Below, piece by piece: positions 38,073 through 49,249 of a stretch of DNA of 64,000 bases. The DNA comes from Sinorhizobium fredii USDA 257. GTDB taxonomy: Bacteria > Pseudomonadota > Alphaproteobacteria > Rhizobiales > Rhizobiaceae. Location: contig NC_018000.1 of NCBI RefSeq assembly GCF_000265205.3, positions 3,658,001-3,722,000 on the forward strand, written 5' to 3'. The position numbers and the translations under genes were made by a program. A model generated the notes under the pieces. The model saw nothing but the letters and a program-made list of their open reading frames with translations, ran no database searches and was not told the origin of the DNA. Every line of letters begins with the position of its first letter. Within the stretch, counting starts at the first letter, position 1.

Positions 38073-38996
38073 ATGACTGTTACTGCCGCAATGGTGAAGG
38101 AACTGCGCGAAAAGACGGGCGCAGGCATGATGGATTGCAAAAAGGCCCTTGCCGAGACCAACGGCGACATGGAAGCTGCCATCGACTGGCTGCGCGCCAA
38201 GGGCATTGCCAAGGCCGACAAGAAGTCCGGCCGCACGGCGGCCGAAGGCCTCATCGGCATCGCCAGCGCCGGCAACACGGCCGTCGTCGTCGAAATCAAC
38301 TCCGAAACCGACTTCGTGGCCCGCAACGATGCTTTCCAGGACCTGGTTCGCGGCGTCGCTAATGTCGCGCTTGGCACCGACGGCACCGTAGGGGCCGTCG
38401 CCAAGGCGACCTATCCGGCGACCGGAAAATCTGTTGAGGATTCCATCAAGGATGCGATCGCAACGATCGGCGAAAACATGACGCTGCGCCGCGCCGCCTT
38501 GCTAAAGGTCGAGGACGGCGTGGTTGCGACCTACATCCACAACGCGGCTGGCGACGGTATCGGCAAGCTCGGTGTTCTGGTCGCGCTGAAGTCGACTGGC
38601 GACAAGGAAGCGCTGAATGCGATCGGCCGTCAGATTGCGATGCATGTTGCTGCGACCAACCCGCTCGCCGTTCGTCCGAGCGAGATCGACCCGGCCGTCG
38701 CCGAGCGTGAGCGCAACGTCTTCATCGAACAGTCGCGCGCTTCCGGCAAGCCGGACAACATCATCGAGAAGATGGTCGACGGCCGCATGCGCAAGTTCTT
38801 CGAAGAAGTCGCGCTTCTGTCGCAGGCTTTCGTCATGAACCCCGACCAGACCGTCGAGGCAGCCATCAAGGATGCCGAGAAGACCGTCGGTGCACCGATC
38901 GAGGTTGCCGGTATCGCGCGCCTGCTGCTCGGCGAAGGCGTTCAGAAGGAAGAATCCGATTTCGCGGCGGAAGTTGCGGCGGCCGCAAAGGCTTGA
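38073..38996 (+). CDS. tsf: Elongation factor Ts
   Basis: 307 aa. The N-terminal UBA-like part reads [20 protein letters not shown] (residues about 5-24) with the conserved TDF motif in [14 protein letters not shown]-Ts is the nucleotide exchange factor of EF-Tu. The tail ends in [11 protein letters not shown] ribosome binding site AGAGGC is close before the ATG. Confidence 0.98.
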   Translation: MTVTAAMVKELREKTGAGMMDCKKALAETNGDMEAAIDWLRAKGIAKADKKSGRTAAEGLIGIASAGNTAVVVEINSETDFVARNDAFQDLVRGVANVALGTDGTVGAVAKATYPATGKSVEDSIKDAIATIGENMTLRRAALLKVEDGVVATYIHNAAGDGIGKLGVLVALKSTGDKEALNAIGRQIAMHVAATNPLAVRPSEIDPAVAERERNVFIEQSRASGKPDNIIEKMVDGRMRKFFEEVALLSQAFVMNPDQTVEAAIKDAEKTVGAPIEVAGIARLLLGEGVQKEESDFAAEVAAAAKA

Positions 38997-39024
38997 TTTC
39001 TTCTTTCCGATTGGGAAAAGCTGG

Positions 39025-39050
39025 GGGCATCGCGTGACAACGCGGTGCCC
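39025..39050 (+). terminator. Hairpin after tsf
   Basis: GGGCATCGCGT-GACA-ACGCGGTGCCC, an 11-bp stem with one wobble pair and little T-run. Confidence 0.6.
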
Positions 39051-39185
39051 TTCGTGTATCCGGCATGCGTTATTGCGGCGGACCCGCCCGGGCTGTGCCA
39101 GGTCGGTCGATACCACGCAAGACGATTTGTCCTCACGCCGCTGTGCGCGTCTGTCGCATGCGTGCCGATCTGCTCAGGAGTGATG

Positions 39186-39911
39186 ATGTCGGCCAAGCCA
39201 ATCTACACGCGCGTTCTTCTCAAAGCCTCCGGTGAAGCCTTGATGGGAAGCCAGGGCTTCGGCATCGATGTGGCCGTGGCCGATCGGATCGCCTCGGACA
39301 TTGCCGAGGCGCGAGCCATGGGTGTCGAAGTCGGCGTCGTCGTCGGCGGCGGCAACATCTTCCGCGGCGTCGCCGTCGCCTCGAAGGGCGGCGACCGGGT
39401 GACCGGCGACCACATGGGCATGCTGGCGACCGTCATCAATGCGCTTGCGCTCGCGACCTCGCTGCGCAAGCTGGATATCGATACGGTCGTGCTGTCGGCG
39501 ATCGCCATGCCGGAGATCTGCGAGAGCTTCTCGCAGCGCGCCACGCTCTATCACCTTTCGCTCGGCCGGGTCGTGATCTTCGCCGGTGGCACCGGCAATC
39601 CCTTCTTCACCACGGACTCCGCAGCGGCGCTCCGCGCGGCGGAAATGGGGGCGCAGGCGATCTTCAAGGGCACGCAGGTCGACGGGATTTATTCCGCCGA
39701 TCCGAAGAAGGACCCATCCGCGACGCGCTTCGATCGCCTGACCCACAGCGAGGTCCTCGAGAAGGGGCTCGCCGTCATGGACATTGCCGCAGTGGCGCTG
39801 GCGCGGGAAAATGCCATTCCGATCGTCGTATTCTCGATCCATGAGAAAGGTGGCTTCGCGGACATATTGACCGGCGGCGGTCGCGCCACCATCGTGTCGG
39901 ATAATAATTGA
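39186..39911 (+). CDS. pyrH: Uridylate kinase
   Basis: 241 aa. ATG 39186 is chosen over ATG 39183 because CAGGAG ends only 2 bp before the first. The motifs are LLKASGEALMG (ATP/phosphate loop), GVVVGGGNIFRG and TGDHMGMLATVINALAL, and FAGGTGNPFFTTDSAA. It phosphorylates UMP to UDP as a hexamer, allosterically controlled by GTP and UTP. It is followed by frr 52 bp later. Confidence 0.97.
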   Translation: MSAKPIYTRVLLKASGEALMGSQGFGIDVAVADRIASDIAEARAMGVEVGVVVGGGNIFRGVAVASKGGDRVTGDHMGMLATVINALALATSLRKLDIDTVVLSAIAMPEICESFSQRATLYHLSLGRVVIFAGGTGNPFFTTDSAAALRAAEMGAQAIFKGTQVDGIYSADPKKDPSATRFDRLTHSEVLEKGLAVMDIAAVALARENAIPIVVFSIHEKGGFADILTGGGRATIVSDNN

Positions 39912-39963
39912 TAATCTGCAGAGGCCCAAACGGCCCTCGAGATGAAGAATGGGAGTCTGAACT

Positions 39964-40524
39964 ATGAGTGAAGGTGTGGATCTGAAGGAATTGAAGCGCC
40001 GCATGGACGGAGCGATCGCCGCATTCAAGCACGACATCGCGTCGCTGCGCACCGGCCGCGCATCCGCGAACGTTCTCGATCCGGTGACTGTCGAAGCCTA
40101 CGGTTCGCGCATGCCGCTGAACCAGGTCGCGAACATCACGGTACCGGAGTCGCGGATGCTCTCGGTTTCCGTCTGGGACAAGTCCATGGTCGGTGCTGTC
40201 GATCGGGCGATACGGGAGTCCAATCTTGGTCTCAACCCGATCATCGATGGGCAGAATCTGCGCATTCCGCTGCCGGAACTGAACGAGGAGCGGCGCAAAT
40301 CCCTGGTCAAGGTCGCGCACGACTATGCAGAGAAGAGCAAAGTCGCGGCGCGTCACGTCCGGCGCGATGGCATGGACGGTCTGAAAAAAGCCGAAAAGGA
40401 TGGCGAGATCAGCCAGGACGAGGGCCGCGCTCAGTCCGAGCGGGTGCAAAAGATGACCGACGAAGTGATTTCCGAAATCGACCGCTTGCTCGCGGAGAAG
40501 GAAAAGGAAATCATGCAGGTCTGA
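39964..40524 (+). CDS. frr: Ribosome recycling factor
   Basis: 186 aa, standard length. It has the two-domain tRNA-mimic shape: long helices around [17 protein letters not shown] and [17 protein letters not shown], with the hinge region near [14 protein letters not shown]. It splits post-termination ribosomes with EF-G. AGTGAAG after the ATG and GGGAG before it mark the start. It lies 35 bp ahead of uppS. Confidence 0.98.
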   Translation: MSEGVDLKELKRRMDGAIAAFKHDIASLRTGRASANVLDPVTVEAYGSRMPLNQVANITVPESRMLSVSVWDKSMVGAVDRAIRESNLGLNPIIDGQNLRIPLPELNEERRKSLVKVAHDYAEKSKVAARHVRRDGMDGLKKAEKDGEISQDEGRAQSERVQKMTDEVISEIDRLLAEKEKEIMQV

Positions 40525-40559
40525 CCGCGGAAAATCGAGTCTCTAGTTTCGGACGGCCC

Positions 40560-41303
40560 ATGCAAGAATTCGTTTCCACAAACGTGCCGGCTCACGTCGC
40601 CATCATCATGGACGGCAACGGTCGTTGGGCGAACGCGCGTGGATTGCCCCGGACGATGGGCCACCGCAAGGGCGTCGAGGCCGTACGCGGTGCCGTCAAG
40701 ACGGCTGCTGAGCTCGGCATCCGCTATCTGACGCTCTTCGCGTTTTCCTCCGAGAACTGGAGCAGGCCGGAAGACGAGGTCAGCGACCTCATGGGCTTGC
40801 TCAAGGCGTTTATTCGGCGGGATCTCGCGGATCTTCATCGCGAGAACGTCCGTATCCGCGTCATCGGCGATCGCGCTAATTTGAGCGGCGACATCCTGCC
40901 GCTCCTGATCGAGGCCGAGGAGACGACGAGCGCCAACACCGGGATCACATTGGTGATCGCCTTCAACTACGGCGCACGCGACGAACTGGCGAGAGCGATG
41001 CGGCGTCTCGCAGAAGAGGTGGCCGCCGGCCGCCTTCGTCCGGACGATATTACCGCCGGCCGGATCGCGGCGACGCTCGACACCGCAGGTATACCCGACC
41101 CGGATCTCATTCTTCGAACGAGTGGCGAGGAGCGCCTTTCCAACTTTCTGCTTTGGCAGGGGGCCTATTCCGAATTGCTGTTCATTCCCGAACTTTGGCC
41201 GGATTTCACGCGCGATACATTCATCGCCGCCATCGAGAAATACGCCTCCCGCGAACGCCGATTCGGCGGGCTGTCGCAACCGACTCTGGCGGTCGGGTCC
41301 TGA
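40560..41303 (+). CDS. uppS: Undecaprenyl diphosphate synthase
   Basis: 247 aa. The cis-prenyltransferase motif MDGNGRWA lies at 17-24, with D18 the catalytic aspartate; [25 protein letters not shown], and [19 protein letters not shown] are the family regions II, III and V. It makes the C55 carrier lipid for peptidoglycan and LPS. The TGA stop overlaps the cdsA ATG by one base. Confidence 0.97.
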   Translation: MQEFVSTNVPAHVAIIMDGNGRWANARGLPRTMGHRKGVEAVRGAVKTAAELGIRYLTLFAFSSENWSRPEDEVSDLMGLLKAFIRRDLADLHRENVRIRVIGDRANLSGDILPLLIEAEETTSANTGITLVIAFNYGARDELARAMRRLAEEVAAGRLRPDDITAGRIAATLDTAGIPDPDLILRTSGEERLSNFLLWQGAYSELLFIPELWPDFTRDTFIAAIEKYASRERRFGGLSQPTLAVGS

Positions 41304-42136
41304 TGCAGAGAGAACTCAAGCTGCGCATTGCATCGGGCCTCGTGCTCGCGGCGATAACACTCGGCGCCACCTGGGCGGGCGGCTTCGCCTTCCAGCTTCT
41401 GTCTGTCGCAATCGGCCTGCTCGTCTACTACGAATGGTCGATGATCACGAAGCTTGCCGAGCGGGATTTCCAGGGCAATGCCGTGGGCTGGCTTGCGCAG
41501 GTCGTCATCGCCGCCCTGGTGCTGATGGACTACATGCCCTACAGCCTGCCGGTGCTCGGCGGCAGCTTGGTCCTTTCGGGTCTCTGGGTGTTGCTCAAGA
41601 AGACGAGTTGGTGGCTGCCGGCTGGTGTCGCCTATGCCGGACTGACGAGCATATCGCTGGCGGCCATCCGTGGTGCGGATTACCTGGGCCTCATTGCCAT
41701 GCTCTTCGTGTTCGCCGTCGTCTGGGGAACGGATATCTTCGCCTATTTCGTCGGGCGGGCGGTCGGCGGTCCGAAACTGGCCCCTGCGATTTCGCCCGGC
41801 AAGACTTGGTCGGGGGCGATCGGTGGCGCGGTTTGCGGTGTTCTCGCGGGCGTCGCTGTCTTCATGGCGCATTTCTCGCTCGACGAGGTGCGTCTCCCGG
41901 TCGTGGCGCTGTTGCTCTCTGTTGCCAGCCAGATCGGGGACCTTTTCGAATCCTTCGTGAAGCGCCGCTTCGGCGTCAAGGATTCCGGCCGACTGATCCC
42001 TGGACACGGCGGCGTCATGGACCGAGTTGACGGGTTGATTTTCGCCAGTGTCGCGGCGCTGCTTCTGGTCCTGGTTCAGCTCCTGCTTGGTGGCGGAACG
42101 AACGAGAACTTCGCTTCCGTCCTGTTGGGACTGTAA
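41303..42136 (+). CDS. cdsA: Phosphatidate cytidylyltransferase
   Basis: 277 aa from ATG 41303, sharing a base with the uppS stop; an in-frame start at 41153 is inside uppS. It is an inner-membrane protein with about eight helices and the CDP-alcohol signature region GVKDSGRLIPGHGGVMDRVDG near the C terminus. It makes CDP-diacylglycerol, the precursor of all phospholipids. No dxr gene follows, unlike in many other bacteria. Confidence 0.95.
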   Translation: MQRELKLRIASGLVLAAITLGATWAGGFAFQLLSVAIGLLVYYEWSMITKLAERDFQGNAVGWLAQVVIAALVLMDYMPYSLPVLGGSLVLSGLWVLLKKTSWWLPAGVAYAGLTSISLAAIRGADYLGLIAMLFVFAVVWGTDIFAYFVGRAVGGPKLAPAISPGKTWSGAIGGAVCGVLAGVAVFMAHFSLDEVRLPVVALLLSVASQIGDLFESFVKRRFGVKDSGRLIPGHGGVMDRVDGLIFASVAALLLVLVQLLLGGGTNENFASVLLGL

Positions 42137-42273
42137 CCAGGAAGCCTCACGCTTTTGTCATCACATCCGGGGCTGCTGCATAGTTTCTTAAACACCACTA
42201 GAAATCAGCGTAAGATCGCGCGGCAATCCGAAGTCTGACGGCGGCGACAACAGCGGATGCGATAGGAATCGAT

Positions 42274-43398
42274 ATGAGCCTTCTGCTTGACAATCTGCAA
42301 TACACCATTCCCACCTTCCTGTTCCTCCTGACACTGCTGGTCTTCGTCCATGAAATGGGGCACTACCTCGTAGGTCGCTGGTCCGGCATTCGCATCGTCG
42401 CCTTCTCCGTCGGCTTCGGCCCGGAACTCTTCGGCTGGACGGATCGCCTCGGAACGAGATGGAAGTTCTGTGCAATTCCGCTTGGCGGCTATGTGAAATT
42501 CTTCGGCGACGAGGATGCGGCAAGCACGCCCGACTACCGGCGGCTGGAAACGATAAAACCGGAAGAGCGCGCCCGGACCTTCCTCGGCGCCAAGCTGTGG
42601 AAGCGGGCGGCAACTGTCGCGGCCGGGCCGATCGCCAACTTTCTCCTGGCAATTGCGATCTTTGCCGTCCTCTTTTCGATCTACGGCCGCGCCGTCGCCG
42701 ATCCGGTGGTGGCATTCGTGGCACCTGGCAGTGCAGCCGAAAAGGCCGGCGTCCTGCCGGGCGACAGGTTGATCTCGATCGACGGCAAGCGGATCGCCAC
42801 CTTCGACGACGTTCGCCGTTACGTCAGTGTTCGCCCGGAACTGCCGATCAAGGTGCGTATCGATCGTGCCGGTGCGGTCGTCGACCTCGACATGGTGCCG
42901 CAACGCACCGAATCGGTCGACCCGCTCGGCAACAAGGTCGAGGAAGGAAAGATCGGCATCGGTACGAATCAAGAGGCCGGCAACTTCCGCGTCGAGACCT
43001 ATGGCCCCCTCGAAGCGGTCGGGCAGGGCGCCTTGCAGAGCTGGAGGATCGTCACCGGTACGTTCGATTATTTATCGAATTTGTTCGTCGGCCGGATGAA
43101 CGCCGACCAGGTGGGCGGGCCTATCCGTATCGCACAGATGTCCGGACAGATGGCAAAGCTCGGCATTGCCGAAGTGCTCAATTTTGCCGCGGTGCTCTCG
43201 GTTTCGATAGGATTGCTTAACCTCATGCCGGTTCCGGTTCTTGATGGCGGCCATCTCATGTTCTATGCGGTCGAGGCGCTGCGCGGCAAACCGGTCGGCC
43301 CGGCGGCCCAGGAACTCGCGTTCCGGATCGGCTTTGCCATGGTGCTGATGCTCACCGTCTTTGCCGCCTGGAACGACATCAACTGGCTGTTCGGTTAG
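42274..43398 (+). CDS. rseP: RseP site-2 zinc metalloprotease
   Basis: 374 aa. The HExxH motif is HEMGH at 26-30 in a membrane helix and the second zinc ligand lies in LMPVPVLDGGHLMF near residues 318-332. A single PDZ domain (VAPGSAAEKAGVLPGDRLIS) sits in between. It performs intramembrane proteolysis of anti-sigma factors and signal peptides. It lies between cdsA and bamA, the usual place in alphaproteobacteria. Confidence 0.96.
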   Translation: MSLLLDNLQYTIPTFLFLLTLLVFVHEMGHYLVGRWSGIRIVAFSVGFGPELFGWTDRLGTRWKFCAIPLGGYVKFFGDEDAASTPDYRRLETIKPEERARTFLGAKLWKRAATVAAGPIANFLLAIAIFAVLFSIYGRAVADPVVAFVAPGSAAEKAGVLPGDRLISIDGKRIATFDDVRRYVSVRPELPIKVRIDRAGAVVDLDMVPQRTESVDPLGNKVEEGKIGIGTNQEAGNFRVETYGPLEAVGQGALQSWRIVTGTFDYLSNLFVGRMNADQVGGPIRIAQMSGQMAKLGIAEVLNFAAVLSVSIGLLNLMPVPVLDGGHLMFYAVEALRGKPVGPAAQELAFRIGFAMVLMLTVFAAWNDINWLFG

Positions 43399-43504
43399 CA
43401 TTGCGGGCGCGAATGAGGGGATACGAACTTTCAGGAAAGCTGTGAACGAGCGCGTTTCACAAGCTTGCTTTGCAACGATTTGTTTACGATAACGCAACGC
43501 CGTA

Positions 43505-43520
43505 GTGGCTGTTAAGCCAC
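43505..43520. other. Hairpin in the rseP-bamA gap
   Basis: GTGGCT-GTTA-AGCCAC, a 6-bp stem in the 250-bp leader of bamA. This gap is AT-richer than its surroundings; I see no gene in it. Confidence 0.4.
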
Positions 43521-43648
43521 GGTTCGAATTGAAGTAAACAGAAATTAACGAGCTGGCTTGCTTGTATGGGAAAAGCGGGTAAAACGGCAACCGTGACCGG
43601 AGTCGGTACGAAATTGCCGCGGGACGTTGGAAAAAGGTAAGAATTGCA

Positions 43649-45982
43649 ATGAAAGCTGGTTCAAGGTTTTTGAACGCGGTGTCGGCGTTTGCGCTGTCGG
43701 CAAGCATGGTTGCGACAGGAACCGGTGCGGCGCTGGTTGCGAGCGCGTCGGTCGCACAAGCCGCGGTCATCAACCGTGTTGAAGTGCGTGGTGCCACGCG
43801 TGTCAGCCCGGAAACCGTTCGCGCGAACATAACTATTGTCCCCGGCAGGACCTTCAGCAACGCGGATATCGACGCTTCGGTGAAGCGCCTTTATGCAACC
43901 GGCTATTTCTCCGATGTCAGCATCAGCGTATCCGGCGGCACGCTCGTCGTGAACGTCAGCGAGAATCAGCTCGTCAACCAGGTCGTCTTCAACGGTAACC
44001 GCAAGATCAAGGACGATAAGCTCCAGGGTGTCGTCCGCACGCAGCCGCTCGGTCCCTACAGCGAAGCGACGGTCGAGACCGATATCCAGGCCATCAAGGA
44101 TGCCTATGCCGCCATCGGCCGCAGCGACGTCACCGTGACGACGCAGGTCGTTCCGATCGCCGAAGGCCGCGTCAACCTCGCCTTCGTCATCAACGAAGGC
44201 GAGCGCACGAAGATCACGCAGATCAATTTCGTAGGCAACGAGGCCTACAGTGACGGTCGCCTGCAGTCGGTGATTGCGACCAAGGAGTCCGGAATCTTTT
44301 CGTTCCTGACACGCAAGGACGTCTACAACCCCGATAAGCTCCGCGCCGACGAAGAACTGCTCCGCCAGTTCTACTACAATCGCGGCTTTGCCGACTTCCG
44401 CATCATTTCGTCCGAAGCGACGCTCAATGAAGCGTCCAACGAATACACGGTGACGATCACCGTCGAGGAAGGGCCGCGCTACGACTTCGGCGCGATCAAT
44501 GTCGAATCGACCGTCGAAGGCGTCAATGCCGAGGAGTTGAAGGGCCTCGTTCAGAGCCATCAAGGTTCGGTCTACAAGGCCAAGGACATCCAGGACACGA
44601 TGAGCGCGATCTCCAAGCGTGTCGCCTCGGCGGGCTATCCCTTCGCCCGCGTGACGCCGCGCGGCAACCGCGATCTCGCCAATCACACGATCGCCGTCGA
44701 CTATCTCGTCGACCAGGGCGAGCGTGCCTATGTCGAGCGCATCGAGATCCGCGGCAATACCCGCACGCGCGATTATGTCATTCGTCGCGAATTCGATGTC
44801 GGCGAAGGCGACGCCTTCAACCAGGAAATGATCGCGCGCGCCAAGCGCCGGCTTGAAGCCCTCGGTTATTTCTCGACAGTCAACATCACGACCGAGCCGG
44901 GCAGCGCGGCTGACCGCGTCGTCGTCGTTGTCGACGTGCAGGACCAGTCGACTGGCTCGTTCGGCATCGGCGCCGGCTATGCGGCCGGCAGCGGCGGCGG
45001 CTTCCTCGTCGAAGCCTCGATCGAGGAAAAGAATTTCCTTGGTCGCGGTCAATATATCCGCTTGGCCGCCGGCAAGGGCGAAGACAGCCAGACCTACAAT
45101 GTCTCGTTCACGGAACCGTACTTCCTCGGCTACCGACTGGCTGCGGGCTTCGACCTCTTCAAGAACGAGCACGACTACGACGACGATCACTACAGCTACA
45201 ACGACCAGGGCTTCAGCCTGCGCGTTACGGCGCCGATCACCGAGAACCTGTCGACGACGCTGCGTTACAACTACACAGAGCTTGAATATTTCGGCGATCA
45301 GGACGAACTGTCGTCGCCTTACGACCGCGTGATCGACGGCAGCCCCTGGACGCGTTCGTCCGTATCGCAGTCGGTCACCTATAACACGCTGGATGACGCG
45401 CAACTGCCGCACGAGGGTATCCTCGCATCGGTGACGCAGGAGTTCGCCGGCCTTGGCGGCACGTCCGATTTCTACAAGCTCACAGGTAAGGCCAAGTGGT
45501 ATTACACGGTGAACGACGAAGCGGACATCATTGCCTCGCTCGCCGGTAGCGCCGGGCACCTGTTCAAGACCTCGGGTTCGATGGAAGTCTTCGACCAGTT
45601 CCAGCTGGGCAGCAACGACATTCGCGGCTTCGAGCGCAACGGTATCGGTCCGCGCGCCAACAATGGCGATGCGCTGGGCGGCACGACCTATTTCACCGCC
45701 TCGGCCGAGGCGTCGTTCCCGCTGCCAGGCATTCCGCGTGACAGCGGCTTCCGCGGTGCCTTCTTCGTTGATGCGGGCACGCTGTACGGCAACGACGTAG
45801 CGCTGACCGGAGCGGGCGAATTCGCCCGCGGTACGGACGCCTCCTTGCGCGCTTCCGTCGGTGTCAGCCTGATCTGGGCTTCGCCGTTCGGTCCGCTTCG
45901 CGTCGATTACGCAGTGCCGGTTGCAAAGGAAGACTTCGACGAGATCCAGAACTTCAAGTTTGGTATCAACTCGTCGTTCTGA
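43649..45982 (+). CDS. bamA: BamA outer-membrane protein assembly factor
   Basis: 777 aa. A signal peptide (residues about 1-38, ending near VAQAA) is followed by five POTRA repeats (about 40-370; for example [20 protein letters not shown] and [17 protein letters not shown]) and a C-terminal Omp85 beta-barrel. The barrel's lid-lock motif RGF occurs in [15 protein letters not shown] and the protein ends in phenylalanine ([10 protein letters not shown]), the outer-membrane targeting signature. It inserts beta-barrel proteins into the outer membrane. Confidence 0.97.
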   Translation: MKAGSRFLNAVSAFALSASMVATGTGAALVASASVAQAAVINRVEVRGATRVSPETVRANITIVPGRTFSNADIDASVKRLYATGYFSDVSISVSGGTLVVNVSENQLVNQVVFNGNRKIKDDKLQGVVRTQPLGPYSEATVETDIQAIKDAYAAIGRSDVTVTTQVVPIAEGRVNLAFVINEGERTKITQINFVGNEAYSDGRLQSVIATKESGIFSFLTRKDVYNPDKLRADEELLRQFYYNRGFADFRIISSEATLNEASNEYTVTITVEEGPRYDFGAINVESTVEGVNAEELKGLVQSHQGSVYKAKDIQDTMSAISKRVASAGYPFARVTPRGNRDLANHTIAVDYLVDQGERAYVERIEIRGNTRTRDYVIRREFDVGEGDAFNQEMIARAKRRLEALGYFSTVNITTEPGSAADRVVVVVDVQDQSTGSFGIGAGYAAGSGGGFLVEASIEEKNFLGRGQYIRLAAGKGEDSQTYNVSFTEPYFLGYRLAAGFDLFKNEHDYDDDHYSYNDQGFSLRVTAPITENLSTTLRYNYTELEYFGDQDELSSPYDRVIDGSPWTRSSVSQSVTYNTLDDAQLPHEGILASVTQEFAGLGGTSDFYKLTGKAKWYYTVNDEADIIASLAGSAGHLFKTSGSMEVFDQFQLGSNDIRGFERNGIGPRANNGDALGGTTYFTASAEASFPLPGIPRDSGFRGAFFVDAGTLYGNDVALTGAGEFARGTDASLRASVGVSLIWASPFGPLRVDYAVPVAKEDFDEIQNFKFGINSSF

Positions 45983-46025
45983 TAAGTGCAGTCCAGAACT
46001 GCCAATAAATCGTTCTGGAGTGTCC

Positions 46026-47090
46026 ATGGAACAGAACTGGTTTTTTCCGCCCCATCAAGGGATTCGTCTGGGTGACCTCGCGGATCGGATTGGGGCGGAA
46101 CTCACTGACGCCAGCGTGACCGATCATGCCATCCGCACGGTCGCGCCGGTCTATCGCGCCAAGCCCGGCGACGTTTGCTACATGCTGTCGCGCAAGAGCC
46201 GGGATGAGTTGGAGACCTGCCAAGCCTCCGCGATCATCTGCGACAAGGCGATCGCATCGATCGTTCCGAGTCACATTCCCGTTCTCCTGACGCAGAAGCC
46301 GCATACCGCATTCGCGCTCGCCGGCGCGTTGCTGCATGAGGAGGCGTTGCGTCCATCGTACAACACGAGCGGGCGGGGCATAGCGCCCGGAGCCTTTGTC
46401 GACCCGACGGCCCGTCTCGAGCCTGGGGTCGAGGTGGAGCCGACGGCGGTCGTCGGCGCAGGTGCGGAGATCGGCAGCGGCACGCGGATCGCCGCCGGTG
46501 CGGTCATCGGGCCGCAAGTTCGGATCGGCAGGGACTGCACGATCTCGGCCGGCGCCAGCATCCTGTGTGCGCTGATCGGCAACAATGTGATCATTCATCC
46601 GGGCGCGCGCATCGGCCAGGACGGCTTTGGCTATGCGCCTGGGCCTAAGGGCGGAATGATTAAGATCGTTCAGGTCGGCCGCGTGATCATCCAGGATCAT
46701 GTGGAAATCGGTGCCAATACGACGGTCGATCGTGGCACGATGGACGATACGGTGATCGGCGAAGGCACGAAGATCGACAATCTCGTCCAGATCGGTCACA
46801 ACGTCCGCATCGGCCGCTATTGCGGCATCGTCAGCCAGGTCGGCATCGCCGGCAGCGCGCGCATCGGCGATGGCGTGATGATCGGCGGCAATGCCGGCGT
46901 CAACGGACATACCACGATTGGAGATGGAGCGCAGATCGCCGCGATGAGCGGTGTGGCGAGCGATGTGCCTGCGGGCGAGCGATACGGCGGAATTCCGGCG
47001 CGGCCGATGAGGGACTTCCTGCGGGAGATCGCGGAAATCGCCCTGCGATCGAGCGAAAGGCATAAGAAAAAGGGTGGCAAGGATGAATGA
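46026..47090 (+). CDS. lpxD: LpxD UDP-3-O-acylglucosamine N-acyltransferase
   Basis: 354 aa from ATG 46026; a longer frame begins inside bamA. An N-terminal UDP-binding domain (about 1-105) leads into a left-handed beta-helix of hexapeptides, with [20 protein letters not shown] and the catalytic His in NLVQIGHNV. It adds the second acyl chain in lipid A synthesis. It overlaps fabZ by 8 bp. Confidence 0.97.
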   Translation: MEQNWFFPPHQGIRLGDLADRIGAELTDASVTDHAIRTVAPVYRAKPGDVCYMLSRKSRDELETCQASAIICDKAIASIVPSHIPVLLTQKPHTAFALAGALLHEEALRPSYNTSGRGIAPGAFVDPTARLEPGVEVEPTAVVGAGAEIGSGTRIAAGAVIGPQVRIGRDCTISAGASILCALIGNNVIIHPGARIGQDGFGYAPGPKGGMIKIVQVGRVIIQDHVEIGANTTVDRGTMDDTVIGEGTKIDNLVQIGHNVRIGRYCGIVSQVGIAGSARIGDGVMIGGNAGVNGHTTIGDGAQIAAMSGVASDVPAGERYGGIPARPMRDFLREIAEIALRSSERHKKKGGKDE

Positions 47091-47547
47091 CGCTGCGACA
47101 GTTCTCGGTACGGCGGATCTTCAAGAGATACTCAGACTTCTTCCTCACCGCTATCCGTTCCTGCTCGTCGACCGAATCATCGAGATCGATGCCGACAATT
47201 CGGCGATCGGCATCAAGAACGTGACGGCGAACGAGCCGCATTTCACCGGCCATTTCCCGGAAAAGCCGATCATGCCGGGCGTGCTGCTGATCGAGGGCAT
47301 GGCCCAGACGGCGGGCGCCATCTGTGCACGCAAGTCGGGCATCGGCAGCAACCTCGTCTACTTCATGACGATAGACAACGCGCGGTTCCGCAAGCCCGTG
47401 GTGCCAGGCGATCGGGTCGAGTTCCACGTCACGAAGCAGAAGCAGCGGGGCAATATCTGGAAATTTCACTGCGACGCGAAAGTTGACGGGCAACTTGTCG
47501 CGGAAGCTGATATCGGCGCGATGATTGTCAGCAAGGAAGATGCCTGA
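47083..47547 (+). CDS. fabZ: FabZ 3-hydroxyacyl-ACP dehydratase
   Basis: 154 aa from ATG 47083; a GTG at 47074 would add 3 residues. The hot-dog fold active site is [14 protein letters not shown] with catalytic H57, and the helix EGMAQTAGA. It dehydrates 3-hydroxyacyl-ACP, competing with LpxA and LpxD for the same intermediates; the gene neighbourhood reflects this. It overlaps lpxD and lies 2 bp before lpxA. Confidence 0.97.
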   Translation: MNDAATVLGTADLQEILRLLPHRYPFLLVDRIIEIDADNSAIGIKNVTANEPHFTGHFPEKPIMPGVLLIEGMAQTAGAICARKSGIGSNLVYFMTIDNARFRKPVVPGDRVEFHVTKQKQRGNIWKFHCDAKVDGQLVAEADIGAMIVSKEDA

Positions 47548-47549
47548 AA

Positions 47550-48362
47550 ATGATTGCATCAAGTGCCAAGGTCCACCCGGCGTCGGTTGTCGAAGAGGGC
47601 GCGGCGATCGGCGAGAACGTCAAGGTCGGCCCGTTCTGCCACATCGGGCCGAATGTCGTTCTGGGCGACGACATTGAACTCCTGAGCCATGTGGTCGTGA
47701 TCGGGCGCACGACGATCGGCAATGGAACGAAGATCTTCCCTGGCGCGGTGATAGGCGGCGATTCTCAAAGCGTGCATCACAGCGCCGTCGACACGACGCT
47801 TGTGATCGGTGAGAAATGCACGATCCGCGAAGGCGTGACGATGAATACCGGCACTGTCGAACATGGCGGGGCGACCGTCGTCGGCGACAACAATCTGTTT
47901 CTCGCCTATTCGCATGTGGCGCATGATTGCCAGCTCGGAAACAATATCATCCTGTCGAACAACGTGATGCTTGCCGGTCATGTGACCGTCGAGGACCGCG
48001 CTATTCTCGGCGGCGGCTCGGCCGTTCATCAGTTCACCCGCGTCGGCAAGAATGCCTTCATCGGCGGACTGTCGGCTGTCAGCTACGACGTCATTCCCTA
48101 TGGCATGCTGAACGGCAATCCCGGCGTGCTGAGCGGTCTCAATGTCGTCGGCATGACGCGCGCCGGCATCGATCGTCAGGTCATCCACGCGGTGCGTCGC
48201 TGCTACAAACAGATTTTCGAGGGCCCGGAATCGATCCGTGCCAACGCGGCTGCGATCCGCAACGAATATCTCGACTGCCCGCCGGCATTGGAGATTCTCG
48301 ATTTCATTGCCGCGGAAAGCGACCGCGCGCTGTCGTCGCCCAATCGCGGCGGTAAGGGTTGA
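47550..48362 (+). CDS. lpxA: LpxA UDP-GlcNAc acyltransferase
   Basis: 270 aa. It has a beta-helix of hexapeptides followed by a helical C-terminal part. The catalytic His lies in [15 protein letters not shown], and [10 protein letters not shown] and [15 protein letters not shown] are family segments. It makes the first acylation step of lipid A. The stop overlaps the region in which the lpxI start is found. Confidence 0.97.
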   Translation: MIASSAKVHPASVVEEGAAIGENVKVGPFCHIGPNVVLGDDIELLSHVVVIGRTTIGNGTKIFPGAVIGGDSQSVHHSAVDTTLVIGEKCTIREGVTMNTGTVEHGGATVVGDNNLFLAYSHVAHDCQLGNNIILSNNVMLAGHVTVEDRAILGGGSAVHQFTRVGKNAFIGGLSAVSYDVIPYGMLNGNPGVLSGLNVVGMTRAGIDRQVIHAVRRCYKQIFEGPESIRANAAAIRNEYLDCPPALEILDFIAAESDRALSSPNRGGKG

Positions 48363-48367
48363 GGCCC

Positions 48368-49249
48368 ATGGCCGCTCCGCGCCTGCCGGCTACCGGCGGC
48401 AGGCTTGCCATTATCGCCGGCGCCGGCGCGCTTCCCCACCACGTCGCAGAGGCAGCCCGCAGACAGGGGGAAGATCCGTTCATCATTGCGCTTTCGCGGG
48501 AGGCCGATGCCGACTGGAGTGGATTCGACCACTCCACTCTGGCCATTGGCGATTTCGCGGCGATCAGCCGAACGTTCGCGACGGAGGGGATTGATCGGGT
48601 AGTGCTTTCCGGCGCAGTTCGTCGGCGGCCGGATTGGCGTGACATTCGTCCGACACTGAGAACGCTCGCAAAAGTACCGAGCGTCCTGCGGACGCTGGTC
48701 TCAGGCGGCGACGATGCCGTCTTGCGCATGGCCATGGAGCTTATCGAAGCAAGCGGCGCCCGAGTGATCGGCGCTCACGAAGTTGTGCCCGACCTGCTTG
48801 CGGATGCAGGTCCGGTTGGAGAGCATGCGCCGACGGATGAGGATCGACGCGACGTCGAGGCGGGCATTGCTGCCGCCGACGCGCTGGGGGCGCTTGATAT
48901 CGGGCAGGGGGCAGTCGCGGTCGGGGGCAGAGTGGTGGCGCTTGAGGGCGCCGAGGGAACGGACGCAATGCTGGCGCGGGTCGCCGAATTGAAGGCGGAC
49001 GGCCGCGTCTCGAGCCGCCGTCGCGGGGTTCTTGTCAAGCTCTGCAAGCCGCAACAGGACGAGCGCGCAGATCTGCCGTCGATCGGGCCTTCGACCGTGG
49101 CGGGTGCCGCGGCGGCGGGGCTCGCCGGCATAGCGGTCGAGGCGGGGCGCGCACTCGTCCTCGAACGGTCGACGGTAATCGAGACGGCGAATGGATACGG
49201 ACTCTTTGTTCTGGGGATCGAGCGGAATGCTCGGGAGCGGCCGCGATGA
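48368..49249 (+). CDS. lpxI: LpxI UDP-2,3-diacylglucosamine pyrophosphatase
   Basis: 293 aa from ATG 48368 (a TTG at 48359 is a weak alternative). It is the DUF1009/LpxI family, which replaces LpxH in alphaproteobacteria: GRLAIIAGAGALPHHVAEAA, GDDAVLRMAMELIEASG and the C-terminal GPSTVAGAAAAGLAGIAVEA. It hydrolyses UDP-2,3-diacylglucosamine to lipid X. It overlaps lpxB by 4 bp. Confidence 0.94.
   Translation: MAAPRLPATGGRLAIIAGAGALPHHVAEAARRQGEDPFIIALSREADADWSGFDHSTLAIGDFAAISRTFATEGIDRVVLSGAVRRRPDWRDIRPTLRTLAKVPSVLRTLVSGGDDAVLRMAMELIEASGARVIGAHEVVPDLLADAGPVGEHAPTDEDRRDVEAGIAAADALGALDIGQGAVAVGGRVVALEGAEGTDAMLARVAELKADGRVSSRRRGVLVKLCKPQQDERADLPSIGPSTVAGAAAAGLAGIAVEAGRALVLERSTVIETANGYGLFVLGIERNARERPR

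Noticed and set aside
42137..42273. Missing dxr between cdsA and rseP as a deletion
   Set aside because: The short gap shows no gene remnant and, from memory, S. meliloti also has dxr elsewhere, so this is the normal order.
43661..46027. 788-codon open frame antisense to bamA
   Set aside because: Codon-bias shadow of a GC-rich gene; it mirrors bamA exactly and shows no domain or signal of its own.
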